Source of the DNA: JBKHXU01 sp046565865
GTDB taxonomy: Bacteria > Pseudomonadota > Gammaproteobacteria > Acidiferrobacterales > Sulfurifustaceae
Assembly: GCA_046565865.1 (NCBI GenBank)
Contig: JBKHXU010000030.1
Coordinates: forward strand, 1-32,071
Direction: 5' to 3'
Length of the DNA: 32,071 nucleotides
Every line of letters starts with the position of its first letter. The first letter of the stretch is position 1. Below, piece by piece: positions 23,011 through 30,996 of the stretch. A model generated the notes under the pieces. That model was not told the DNA's origin and searched no databases. It saw nothing but the letters and a program-made list of their open reading frames with translations. Position numbers and translations under genes: made by a program.

Positions 23011-24254
23011 TCGTAGCGCAGCGCCTCGGCCGGTTGAACCTTCGACGCGCGCCATGCAGGGTAAATCGTCGACAGCAGTGCTAACACCAGAGAGGCGCCC
23101 GAAATCATGGCGACATCGTTCCAGCGCAGTTCCGATGGCAGCTCGCTGATGAGATACACATCAGCGGACAAAAACGAGATTTGAAACACGCGCTCCAGTA
23201 ACTGCACAAACCCTTCGACGTTGTACGCAAGCAGCACGCCAAACAACGTACCGACGGCGGTGCCGATAACGCCGACCACCGCGCCCTGCACCATGAATAC
23301 ACCCATCACGCCGCGCGGGCTCAAACCGAGCGTGCGCAGAATGGCGATGTCCGATTGCTTCTCGGTGACGATGACCACCAGCGTCGAGACGACGTTGAAC
23401 ATGGCGACCGTGACGATCAGCAGCAGGATCACGAACATCACCGTCTTTTCGATCTTGAGCGCGCGGAAAAAATTGCCGTGCTCGCGCGTCCAGTCGTTGG
23501 CGCGAAAATCCGGACCGAGCGCGCCAGCGATATCGGCGGCGACGTATGGCGCGTCTTCGAGCGAGTCGATCTTCAGGCGCAGGCCGCTGATGGCGCCGTT
23601 GAGTTGGTACAGTTTCGCGGCGTCGTCGATGTGCGTCAGCACCAAGCCGCTGTCGTACTCGTACATATCGACGCGAAAGATGCCGACGACGGTGAAGCGT
23701 TTGAAGCGCGGCAACAACCCGGCGGGCGTCGCCTGTGCCTGCGGCACCACCAGCGTCAGCGACGAGCCGACCGCGAGATCGAGCTTCCACGCCAACGCGG
23801 CGCCAACGACGACGCCGAATTCACCGGGCTTGAGCGCATCGAGATCACCGTCCACCATGCGGTCGCCGAACTCGGACACGCTGCGCTCCTGCGCCGGCAA
23901 CACGCCGCGCACGAAGACGCCGTTGACCGACTTGCCGTGCGCCGCCATCGCCTGCCCGAGCACGTACGGCGCCTGGCCCGTGACGCGCGGATTCTGTTGC
24001 ACACGCTCGGCTATCGCCTGCCAATCGTTCAACCGCCCATCCAAACCGGTGACGGTGACGTGCGATACCACGCCCAGAATGCGCGAGCGCAGTTCCTTGC
24101 CGAATCCGTTCATGACCGACAGCACCGTGATCAACGCGGCGATGCCGAGCGTGATGCCTAGAATGGAGATGAGCGAAATGAAGGAGATGAAGTGATCGCG
24201 ACGGCGGGCGCGGATGTAGCGCAGGCCGACGAAAAGCTCAACGGGGCGAATCAT
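23007..24254 (-). CDS. lolC: lipoprotein-releasing permease, LolC/LolE family
   Basis: The 415-residue inner-membrane protein pairs with LolD. It has the four-helix MacB/LolC plan: first helix at about 23-50 (FISFISLISILGITLGIAALITVLSVMNGF), a large periplasmic domain (about 50-265), and three C-terminal helices in an FtsX domain. The segment VVPQAQATPAGLLPRFKRFTVVGIF resembles the LolA-binding Hook of LolC, so I name it lolC. Only one permease lies here; a second (lolE) would normally flank lolD, so this may be a single LolF-type permease or lolE may be elsewhere. The ATG at 24254 lies 65 bp after the CapA-like gene. Confidence 0.9.
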   Translation of the reverse strand: MIRPVELFVGLRYIRARRRDHFISFISLISILGITLGIAALITVLSVMNGFGKELRSRILGVVSHVTVTGLDGRLNDWQAIAERVQQNPRVTGQAPYVLGQAMAAHGKSVNGVFVRGVLPAQERSVSEFGDRMVDGDLDALKPGEFGVVVGAALAWKLDLAVGSSLTLVVPQAQATPAGLLPRFKRFTVVGIFRVDMYEYDSGLVLTHIDDAAKLYQLNGAISGLRLKIDSLEDAPYVAADIAGALGPDFRANDWTREHGNFFRALKIEKTVMFVILLLIVTVAMFNVVSTLVVIVTEKQSDIAILRTLGLSPRGVMGVFMVQGAVVGVIGTAVGTLFGVLLAYNVEGFVQLLERVFQISFLSADVYLISELPSELRWNDVAMISGASLVLALLSTIYPAWRASKVQPAEALRYE

Positions 24255-24319
24255 GGCGCGCCATTAAACCATAGAACCCACAAAGCGAGTACGTTTGCGC
24301 GCGTAAAAATCGTCGATCG

Positions 24320-25414
24320 TCATTGTGCGACGCGTTTGTCCGACGAAGCCGCCGCGTCGATCGATGAAAGCTCCAGCACCGCCTCCCCGTTCTGTCCGAC
24401 GAGCTGTGTCCCTTGCATAGCCGAAAGCTGCTGCAACGTGGTGACCACCTCGTCGGCATCGGTCCCTGTTAGTAGCCGCGGCTGGAACACGACCTCGGCG
24501 TTCTTGACATTAATAGGCACCAGCCGCACCCGTTGCACGCGTCCCTCCCGAAACGTGAGCAGCGCGATCGCGCTGCGCGTCGCATCGGCACTGAACGAAC
24601 CAAACACGAAGTTGCCGAGACTATAAAGAATCACGCCCTGCCGATAGCGCTCGACCGCCTGCAAGATATGCGGGTGATGCCCGAGCACCGCGCTCGCACC
24701 GGCGTCGATCGCCGCGCGTCCCAATTGCGTCTGGTAGTCGCGCAATACCGTCGTACCCTCACGACCCCAGTGAAACGAAACAATCACGACATCGGCCTGC
24801 TTGCGTGCCGCCGCGATGTCGGCGCGCACCTGGTGCTCGTGACCGAATGCCGAGCCTGCCGACTCCGCCGTCGCCCAGAACTCCTCCGGAAACGTAAGCG
24901 AGTACGCGAGAAACGCGACGCGCGCCCCCGGTAACTCGACGATCGCGGGACGACGCGCGGCGGCCAACGTTTCGCCCGCGCCGACATAGCGGATACCGGC
25001 CTGATCCAGCGCACGCATGGTGTCGATCAGACCTTCGCGTCCGTAATCCATGCTGTGATTGTTGGCGAGCGATACCACACGCAGTCCGGCGCGCGCTAAG
25101 GCCGGCGCGACCTTGTCCGGCGGCGAACGAAAAACATATTGCTTTTGCGTCGCGGGCTTTCCGCCGTTTGTGAGCGGGCCTTCGAGATTGCCGAACGCGA
25201 TATCTGCCTGGGTCAGAACCCCCCGCACCTGCTCGAACGGATAGTCGTAACCGAAACGCTCAAGCTCAGGCCCGGCGGTGCCGCCCAACATGATGTCGCC
25301 CACGGCGGCGATGGTAAATTCCGTCGGCTTCGTGGCGGTTGGCTCGGCCGCAATGCTTGCGCATCCCCCTAACAGCGCCAAAGCGCAGGCGCTCGCGCCA
25401 CCCCAACCTTTCAC
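24320..25414 (-). CDS. CapA-family predicted lipoprotein (metallophosphatase-like)
   Basis: The 364-residue protein starts with a lipoprotein signal: a short N-terminus, ALALLGG and Cys18 as the predicted lipidated residue; the following Ala-Ser is not an inner-membrane retention signal. The body is a CapA/PgsA-like calcineurin-type fold with AAVGDIMLGG, FGNLEGPLTN, LANNHSMDYG, SFHWG, LGHHPHILQ and YSLGNFVFG. Such proteins are linked to poly-gamma-glutamate capsules in Gram-positives; here no capB/capC is present, so the function is unknown. The GTG at 25414 has GAGG about 5 nt upstream and a GTGA overlap with dciA; the frame open to 25681 lies inside dciA. It sits before lolC and lolD. Confidence 0.82.
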   Translation of the reverse strand: MKGWGGASACALALLGGCASIAAEPTATKPTEFTIAAVGDIMLGGTAGPELERFGYDYPFEQVRGVLTQADIAFGNLEGPLTNGGKPATQKQYVFRSPPDKVAPALARAGLRVVSLANNHSMDYGREGLIDTMRALDQAGIRYVGAGETLAAARRPAIVELPGARVAFLAYSLTFPEEFWATAESAGSAFGHEHQVRADIAAARKQADVVIVSFHWGREGTTVLRDYQTQLGRAAIDAGASAVLGHHPHILQAVERYRQGVILYSLGNFVFGSFSADATRSAIALLTFREGRVQRVRLVPINVKNAEVVFQPRLLTGTDADEVVTTLQQLSAMQGTQLVGQNGEAVLELSSIDAAASSDKRVAQ

Positions 25415-25848
25415 TTTGTCCTCGCCGCCGCTGTCTTGGCCAAACGTTCCAGCGCCGCGCGCAATTCCGGGTCCGTTTCGCCTTGCGCCACTTGCCCCAA
25501 CAGTGTGGCGGTAAGTCTCGAAAATCGTTTCGCTTGGCAACGCGGTACCGCGGGCACGCCGAGATCGCCAGCCCCGTGGGGCACCGCGCGCACGGTCAGT
25601 TTTACGAGGTCTTGGAAATATGGGTCGGACTTCAATCGGTCCCGGATCGCTTGCTGTTGATGCCGCAGTCGGCTCGCCCACACCGGGGAGTCGGCATGCA
25701 GCGTCAGTTGGCCATGGGTGTAAGCGACGGGCCGGAAGTGGCTAACGAGGTCCGGCGGCGCTAAACCGGCCCAGAGTGCCGATAGTCGGACGTCTTCACC
25801 AACCGCCCGCAGAAACTTCCTTTCAATAAAGGCATTTAGCCGTTTCAT
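25411..25848 (-). CDS. dciA: DciA-type (DUF721) replicative helicase loading protein
   Basis: DUF721 proteins of the DciA group interact with the DnaB helicase in bacteria lacking DnaC. The 145-residue protein has the N-terminal DUF721 core (about 18-98: LWAGLAPPDLVSHFRPVAY, LTLHADSPVWASRLRHQQQ) and an unstructured tail. The family is often found upstream of secA in Gammaproteobacteria, as here, although on the opposite strand. The ATG at 25848 abuts a 12-bp palindrome and lacks a Shine-Dalgarno. Its TGA overlaps the CapA-like GTG. Confidence 0.82.
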   Translation of the reverse strand: MKRLNAFIERKFLRAVGEDVRLSALWAGLAPPDLVSHFRPVAYTHGQLTLHADSPVWASRLRHQQQAIRDRLKSDPYFQDLVKLTVRAVPHGAGDLGVPAVPRCQAKRFSRLTATLLGQVAQGETDPELRAALERLAKTAAARTK

Positions 25849-25860
25849 TTAAAGCTTTAA
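25849..25860. promoter_or_regulatory. 12-bp palindrome at the dciA start
   Basis: TTAAAGCTTTAA is a perfect palindrome directly before the dciA ATG (25848-25846) in the 63-bp divergent region with the M23 gene. It could be an operator or simply AT-rich promoter DNA. No clear -35/-10 pair was found in either direction. Confidence 0.3.
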
Positions 25861-25911
25861 CCCAGGTAACCGTCGCAGCGCTTTCCGAATCCTGATCTAC
25901 ACTTTAAAACC

Positions 25912-26829
25912 ATGAACATTATCGTTGTTAACGAAGGCATCCGGAAGGGCCGTTCGGCGTGTCTCTCCCACCGCCACCTAACCCTAATCCTCTTAGTCGG
26001 CCTCATCGGCCTGCCGCTATTGATCGGCACCCTCACCTACAAGATCGAATCCCTGCTGGAACGCGCCAACGGCAACCCGTCGGCGGTACAGAAACTAAGC
26101 CTCGAGCTTAAGGCCCAACGCCAAGAGATCGAGGTGGCCAAGGCGGCCGCCGCCACCCACTTAAACGCCCTGGCCCTTAAGCTCGGCCAACTTCAAGCCC
26201 AGACCTTGAGGTTAAACGCCTTAGGCTCGCGGCTCACCCGCATGGCCGGGCTCGATCAACGCGAGTTCAACTTCGAGCACGACGTCGCCCAAGGCGGCCC
26301 CGAGGCCCCGTTAAAGGGCGGCAAACACGATGTCGCCATCGCACTCGATCGCTTAACGAACGAGATCCAAACCGCCGAGGCCCGATTGAAGGCCTTAGAG
26401 AGCCTGCTCCTCGATCGCCGCTTAAGCGACGCCGTCACCCCGGCCGGGTTCCCGACCGAGGGCGGCTTCGTCTCCTCCGGCTTTGGCAACCGCGTCGACC
26501 CCTTCACCGGCGCCATCGCCTTCCACGAAGGGGTGGATATCGCCAGCCGCCTGGGCTCCCCGATCCGGGCCATGGCCGATGGGGTAGTCTCCTTCGTCGG
26601 CGACAAACCGAACTACGGCAAGACCGTCGAGATCACCCACGGGCGTGGCATCACCACCCGCTATGCCCATACCCTGGCGACCTTGGTGAAGGTCGGGGAC
26701 AAGGTTTCCCGGGGCGAGGCCATTGCGCAGGTGGGTTCGAGTGGTCGGTCGACGGGGCCGCATGTGCATGTGGAGGTGTTGAAGGATGAGCGGCCGGTGA
26801 ACCCCATGGGTTATCTCACGACGCGCTGA
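25912..26829 (+). CDS. M23-family envelope metallopeptidase with coiled coil
   Basis: The 305-residue protein has a cytosolic N-terminus, one membrane helix (about 23-43), a coiled-coil stretch (about 47-105) and a C-terminal LytM/M23 domain (about 180-305). Zinc ligands are visible: His205 and Asp209 in HEGVD and His286 in HVHVEV; the domain also has FGNRVDPFTG and GSSGRSTGPH. It probably cleaves peptidoglycan cross-links or regulates amidases in the periplasm. Similar genes lie between dciA/lpxC and secA in related bacteria. Leucine codons deviate: eight TTA and four CTA codons between residues 22 and 171, unlike neighbours. The ATG at 25912 has no strong Shine-Dalgarno. Confidence 0.9.
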   Translation: MNIIVVNEGIRKGRSACLSHRHLTLILLVGLIGLPLLIGTLTYKIESLLERANGNPSAVQKLSLELKAQRQEIEVAKAAAATHLNALALKLGQLQAQTLRLNALGSRLTRMAGLDQREFNFEHDVAQGGPEAPLKGGKHDVAIALDRLTNEIQTAEARLKALESLLLDRRLSDAVTPAGFPTEGGFVSSGFGNRVDPFTGAIAFHEGVDIASRLGSPIRAMADGVVSFVGDKPNYGKTVEITHGRGITTRYAHTLATLVKVGDKVSRGEAIAQVGSSGRSTGPHVHVEVLKDERPVNPMGYLTTR

Positions 26830-26883
26830 GTTGCCAACGACGGCGCGCGGAGTGTCAAGCAGATTCCTCGTATACGCTCGGGA

Positions 26884-26900
26884 CGACCGCCCCGCGGTCG
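26884..26900. terminator. hairpin downstream of the M23 gene
   Basis: CGACCGC (26884-26890) and GCGGTCG (26894-26900) form a 7-bp stem with a CCC loop, 54 nt after the M23 stop. A TTTT occurs only about 17 nt further on, so it is at best a weak intrinsic terminator. It overlaps the region just upstream of the secA promoter. Confidence 0.35.
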
Positions 26901-26902
26901 CC

Positions 26903-26931
26903 TTCAAGTCTCGTCGCTTTTCCTACATAAT
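26903..26931 (+). promoter_or_regulatory. candidate secA promoter
   Basis: TTCAAG (26903-26908, 3/6), 17-nt spacer and CATAAT (26926-26931, 5/6). The start point near 26938 would place the next hairpin at the very 5' end of the mRNA. Confidence 0.45.
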
Positions 26932-26938
26932 CGCGGCC

Positions 26939-26968
26939 TTGCTAAAGAGCGCAGGACGCGCTTAGCAA
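26939..26968 (+). promoter_or_regulatory. 5' hairpin of the secA leader
   Basis: TTGCTAA (26939-26945) pairs with TTAGCAA (26962-26968), enclosing GCGC/GCGC around AGGAC, with a 3-nt bulge. It lies 31 nt before the secA ATG and would begin the transcript if the candidate promoter is right. It could protect the 5' end or affect translation; a secM-like arrest ORF was not found. Confidence 0.5.
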
Positions 26969-26999
26969 TTCCTCCAACTTGTGCGGTTCGCCGCGGTTC

Positions 27000-29711
27000 A
27001 TGATCACCAAGACCCTTACTAGGATTTTCGGTAGTCGCAATTCCCGGTTGTTGAAGTCTATGCAGCGTGAGGTCGAGCGCGTCAACGCGCTCGAGCCGAC
27101 GGTCGCCTCGCTGTCGGACGAGGCGTTGCGGGCCAAAACTGTGGAGTTTAAAACCCGAGTATCACAAGGAGAGGCGCTGGATCGGTTATTGCCCGAGGCG
27201 TTCGCCGTGGTGCGCGAGGCCGGGCGCCGCGTGCTCGGGATGCGCCACTTTGATGCGCAGGTGATCGGCGGCATGGTGTTGCATCAGGGGAAAATCGCCG
27301 AAATGCGCACCGGCGAGGGCAAGACCCTGGTCGCGACGCTGGCGGCTTATCTCAATGCGCTCTCCGGGCGCGGCGTACACGTGGTGACGGTCAACGACTA
27401 CCTCGCCCGCCGCGACGCCGAATGGATGGGCAAGATCTACGGGTTTTTGGGGCTATCGGTCGGCGTCGTGGTACCGGGACAGGACCGCGAAACCAAGCGC
27501 GCGGCCTACGCCGCCGACATTACTTACGGCACCAATAACGAATTCGGCTTCGACTACCTGCGCGACAACATGGCATTTCGCGCCGAGGAGCGCGTGCAGC
27601 GCGGGCTTAACTACGCGATCGTCGACGAGGTGGACTCGATCCTCATCGACGAGGCGCGTACGCCGCTTATCATCTCCGGCCCGGCGGATGAGGGCACCGA
27701 TCTGTACGTCAAGATTAACGCCATCATCCCCAAGCTCACGAAGCAGGAGACGGAGAACGGCCCCGGCGATTACAGCGTGGACGAAAAGACGCGCCAGGCG
27801 TTCCTGACCGAGGCCGGTCACGAGCGTGTGGAGCAGTTGCTGACCGAGGCCGGCGTGCTCGAGGCCGGCAGCAATCTGTACGATGTAACGAATCTGGCGC
27901 TGCTGCATCACTTGAACGCCGCGCTGCGCGCGCACGCGCTGTATCGGCGCGAGGTCGACTACATCGTGCGCAACGGCGAGGTCATCATTATCGATGAGTT
28001 TACCGGGCGCATGATGCCCGGCCGGCGCTGGTCCGAGGGCCTGCATCAGGCGATCGAGGCGAAGGAGGGCGCGCGCATCGAGAGCGAGAACCAGACGCTC
28101 GCCACCATCACGTTCCAGAACTATTTCCGCCTGTACCAGAAGTTGGCCGGCATGACTGGCACCGCCGACACCGAGGCATTCGAGTTCCATCAGATCTACG
28201 GGCTCGAGGTGGTCGTCATCCCGACGCACCGACCGATGGTGCGCGACGACATGGGCGACCAGGTCTACCGCACCGTTGCCGAGAAGCATGCGGCGATCCT
28301 GGCGGACATCAAGGATTGTCACCAGCGCGGGCAGCCGGTGTTGGTCGGCACCATCTCGATCGAGGCGTCGGAGCAACTGTCGCGGCTGCTGGACAAGGAA
28401 AAGATCCCGCACCAGGTGCTGAACGCGAAGCAGCACGAGCGCGAGGCGCTGATCGTCGCGCAAGCGGGCCGCCCGGGGGCGGTGACGATCGCGACCAACA
28501 TGGCCGGCCGCGGCACCGACATCGTGCTCGGCGGCAACCTCGCGATGGAGCTCGCGGCCGCGGGGGACGACGCCGCCAAGCGCGCCGAAATCCAGAAGGA
28601 CTGGGAGCAGCGCCACCAGCAGGTCGTCGCCGCCGGCGGGCTGCACGTGATCGGCACCGAGCGCCACGAATCGCGGCGCATCGACAATCAGTTGCGCGGT
28701 CGCTCCGGGCGCCAGGGCGATCCCGGCTCGTCGCGATTCTATTTGTCGCTGCAGGACAATCTGCTGCGCATCTTCGGCTCCGACCGCGTGTCGGGTCTGA
28801 TGCAAAAGCTCGGCATGCAGGAAGGCGAGGCGATCGAACACCCGTGGGTGTCGCGCGCCATCGAGAACGCACAGCGCAAGGTCGAGGGCCGCAACTTCGA
28901 CATCCGCAAGCAATTGCTCGAATACGACGACGTCGCCAACGAGCAGCGCAAGGTGATCTACGAGCAGCGTAACCGGCTGATGGACGTGGATGATATCAGC
29001 GACAGCGTGCGCGCCATTCGCCAGGACGTCGTGGATGCCTTGGTGGGCCAACACGTTCCGCCCGAGAGCCTGGAGGAGCAGTGGGACATCGCCGGCCTGA
29101 GCGAAAGCGTCGAACGCGAGTTCGGGCTCAGGCTGCCGATCAAGGACTGGCTGGATCAGGAATCCGGACTCGACGCGCAGCAGCTTCGGGCGCGCATCAT
29201 CGCCGAGCTTGAGCGCGTGCACGAGGAGAAGGCGCGCGCGATTGGCCCCGAGGTCATGCGCCATCTCGAAAAGGCGGTCATGCTGCAAGTGCTCGACCAG
29301 CAGTGGAAGGACCACCTGGCGGCGATGGACTACCTGCGCCAGGGCATCCACCTGCGCGGCTATGCGCAGAAGAACCCGAAGCAGGAGTACAAACGCGAGG
29401 CGTTCGAGCTGTTCTCCGATATGCTGGCGCGCATCAAGCAAGAGGTGATCAGCCTGCTCGCGCGCATGCAGTTGCAGGAGCCGCAGGCGGCGCAGGCATT
29501 CGAGCCGGCATCGCGCCCGAGTAGCGACATGCAGTTCCTGCATCCCGCGGCCGGCGGTGGCGCCGAGCCGCAACGGGAGGAGAACGGCGAAGTCGCCGTC
29601 GCCGCGCGCCCGCAGATGCCAACGCGCAAGCAACCGAAGGTTGGGCGCAATGAACCGTGCCCCTGTGGCTCCGGTAAAAAATTCAAACACTGCCACGGCA
29701 AACTACAGTAG
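27000..29711 (+). CDS. secA: preprotein translocase ATPase SecA
   Basis: SecA drives preproteins through SecYEG with ATP. The 903-residue protein (E. coli 901) has NBD1 with MRTGEGKT (Lys108, as in E. coli) and DEVDSILIDEARTPL, the preprotein cross-linking domain, NBD2 with TNMAGRGTDIVLGG and GRSGRQGDPGSS, helical scaffold and wing domains, and the C-terminal zinc finger NEPCPCGSGKKFKHCHG that binds SecB and lipids. I choose the ATG at 27000, giving MITKTLTRIFGSRN; a TTG at 26979 would add seven non-conserved residues. No Shine-Dalgarno is visible before the ATG, which is odd for a well-expressed gene. argJ follows after 67 nt. Confidence 0.97.
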   Translation: MITKTLTRIFGSRNSRLLKSMQREVERVNALEPTVASLSDEALRAKTVEFKTRVSQGEALDRLLPEAFAVVREAGRRVLGMRHFDAQVIGGMVLHQGKIAEMRTGEGKTLVATLAAYLNALSGRGVHVVTVNDYLARRDAEWMGKIYGFLGLSVGVVVPGQDRETKRAAYAADITYGTNNEFGFDYLRDNMAFRAEERVQRGLNYAIVDEVDSILIDEARTPLIISGPADEGTDLYVKINAIIPKLTKQETENGPGDYSVDEKTRQAFLTEAGHERVEQLLTEAGVLEAGSNLYDVTNLALLHHLNAALRAHALYRREVDYIVRNGEVIIIDEFTGRMMPGRRWSEGLHQAIEAKEGARIESENQTLATITFQNYFRLYQKLAGMTGTADTEAFEFHQIYGLEVVVIPTHRPMVRDDMGDQVYRTVAEKHAAILADIKDCHQRGQPVLVGTISIEASEQLSRLLDKEKIPHQVLNAKQHEREALIVAQAGRPGAVTIATNMAGRGTDIVLGGNLAMELAAAGDDAAKRAEIQKDWEQRHQQVVAAGGLHVIGTERHESRRIDNQLRGRSGRQGDPGSSRFYLSLQDNLLRIFGSDRVSGLMQKLGMQEGEAIEHPWVSRAIENAQRKVEGRNFDIRKQLLEYDDVANEQRKVIYEQRNRLMDVDDISDSVRAIRQDVVDALVGQHVPPESLEEQWDIAGLSESVEREFGLRLPIKDWLDQESGLDAQQLRARIIAELERVHEEKARAIGPEVMRHLEKAVMLQVLDQQWKDHLAAMDYLRQGIHLRGYAQKNPKQEYKREAFELFSDMLARIKQEVISLLARMQLQEPQAAQAFEPASRPSSDMQFLHPAAGGGAEPQREENGEVAVAARPQMPTRKQPKVGRNEPCPCGSGKKFKHCHGKLQ

Positions 29712-29778
29712 TCGCCGTGGCAACTTGCCGCTAAATCCGTTTTACTAGCGCTCCCTTCACGCTGCGAGTTCGCGACCC

Positions 29779-30996
29779 ATGGCCGTCGGTCTGACCGGAC
29801 TTCCCGTGCTCCATTCCGTCCCCGGCATACGATTGAGCGCCGTCGCCGCCGGTTTGCGCAAGGCGGGACGTCGCGATCTGACGCTCATCGAATGCGTGCC
29901 GGGCTCGGTCGCCGCCGCCGTATTCACCCGCAATCGCTTTTGTGCCGCGCCCGTCACGCTGGCGCGCGAGCATTTGGCGGCGGCGTCGCCGCGGGCGTTG
30001 CTGATCAATTCCGGTTATGCCAACGCCGGTACCGGCGCCCCGGGCATGGACGATGCACGCGCGAGCTGCGCGGCAGTGGCGCAGGCGCTGGGGGTTAGGG
30101 CAGCAGAGGTGCTGCCGTTTTCGACCGGCGTGATCGGCGAGCGCATGCCGGTCCCGCGCTTGATTGCGGCGATTCCGGCGGCGGTGGCGGCATTAACGGA
30201 TGCGGGATGGGCCGATGCGGCGCACGGCATTATGACCACCGATACGGTCGCGAAGGGCAGCTCGCGTCAGATCGAGATTGGCGGGCGGCGCGTCACGGTG
30301 ACCGGCATTGCCAAGGGCGCGGGCATGATCCGCCCGGATATGGCGACGATGCTGGCGTTTATCGCTACCGACGCGGCGATCGATGCGCCGCTGTTGGAGC
30401 GCTGTTTGCAGGCGGCGGTGGCGGTTTCGTTCAACCGCATCACCGTCGATGGCGACACCTCGACCAACGACGCCTGTGTGCTGCTCGCCAGCGGTCGCGC
30501 CGGCCATGCGCCGTTGCGGGCGAACGATGCCGATCTCGCCGCGTTTCAGCGCGCGGTGACCGATGTTTGTGTCGAGCTGGCGCAGGCGATCGTGCGCGAC
30601 GCGGAAGGCGCGACCAAGTTCATCACCGTCGACGTTGTTGGCGCGGCCAGCGAGTCCGATGCCGTGGCGGTGGCCTATACCATCGCCCATTCCCCATTGG
30701 TCAAAACCGCTTTCTTCGCCTCCGATCCGAACTGGGGCCGCATCCTCGCGGCCATCGGCCGTGCGCCGATCGCTGTGTTGGAGCTTGAGCGCGTATCGAT
30801 TCATCTCAACGACGTCTGTGTCGTGCGCGCCGGCGCCCGCGCCGCGGATTACACCGAAGACAAGGGTCAGTCGGTGATGCGGCAGAGCGAGATCATCGTG
30901 CGCGTAACGCTCGGCAACGGTCCGGGTCAGGCCCGCGTCTGGACCTCGGATTTATCGCACGACTACGTGCGCATCAATGCCGAGTATCGATCGTGA
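29779..30996 (+). CDS. argJ: glutamate N-acetyltransferase / amino-acid acetyltransferase ArgJ
   Basis: ArgJ transfers the acetyl group of N-acetylornithine to glutamate, recycling it in arginine synthesis; bifunctional forms can also use acetyl-CoA. The 405-residue protein matches family length. The autoproteolysis site is in KGAGMIRPDMATMLAF, cleaving before Thr190, which becomes the nucleophile of the beta chain. Further signatures are NSGYANAGTG, FSTGVIGE, GDTSTND and DPNWGRILAAIGR. The ATG at 29779 has a poor Shine-Dalgarno. The secA-argJ-mutT order is typical for Gammaproteobacteria outside the enterics. Mono- versus bifunctional cannot be told from sequence. Confidence 0.95.
   Translation: MAVGLTGLPVLHSVPGIRLSAVAAGLRKAGRRDLTLIECVPGSVAAAVFTRNRFCAAPVTLAREHLAAASPRALLINSGYANAGTGAPGMDDARASCAAVAQALGVRAAEVLPFSTGVIGERMPVPRLIAAIPAAVAALTDAGWADAAHGIMTTDTVAKGSSRQIEIGGRRVTVTGIAKGAGMIRPDMATMLAFIATDAAIDAPLLERCLQAAVAVSFNRITVDGDTSTNDACVLLASGRAGHAPLRANDADLAAFQRAVTDVCVELAQAIVRDAEGATKFITVDVVGAASESDAVAVAYTIAHSPLVKTAFFASDPNWGRILAAIGRAPIAVLELERVSIHLNDVCVVRAGARAADYTEDKGQSVMRQSEIIVRVTLGNGPGQARVWTSDLSHDYVRINAEYRS

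Noticed and set aside
23221..24195. 324-codon plus-strand frame opposite the Lol permease
   Set aside because: It is Thr/Ser/Pro-rich antisense sequence of a well-conserved membrane protein gene and shows no start signal.
26830..26999. A secM-like arrest peptide upstream of secA
   Set aside because: No short ORF with a signal peptide and arrest-like C-terminus is present; the region holds only two hairpins and a promoter-like sequence.
27453..29696. 747-codon open frame on the minus strand opposite secA
   Set aside because: It is exactly antisense to the intact secA reading frame, is rich in Leu/Arg/Val/His as expected from complemented GC-rich codons, and shows no domain motif.
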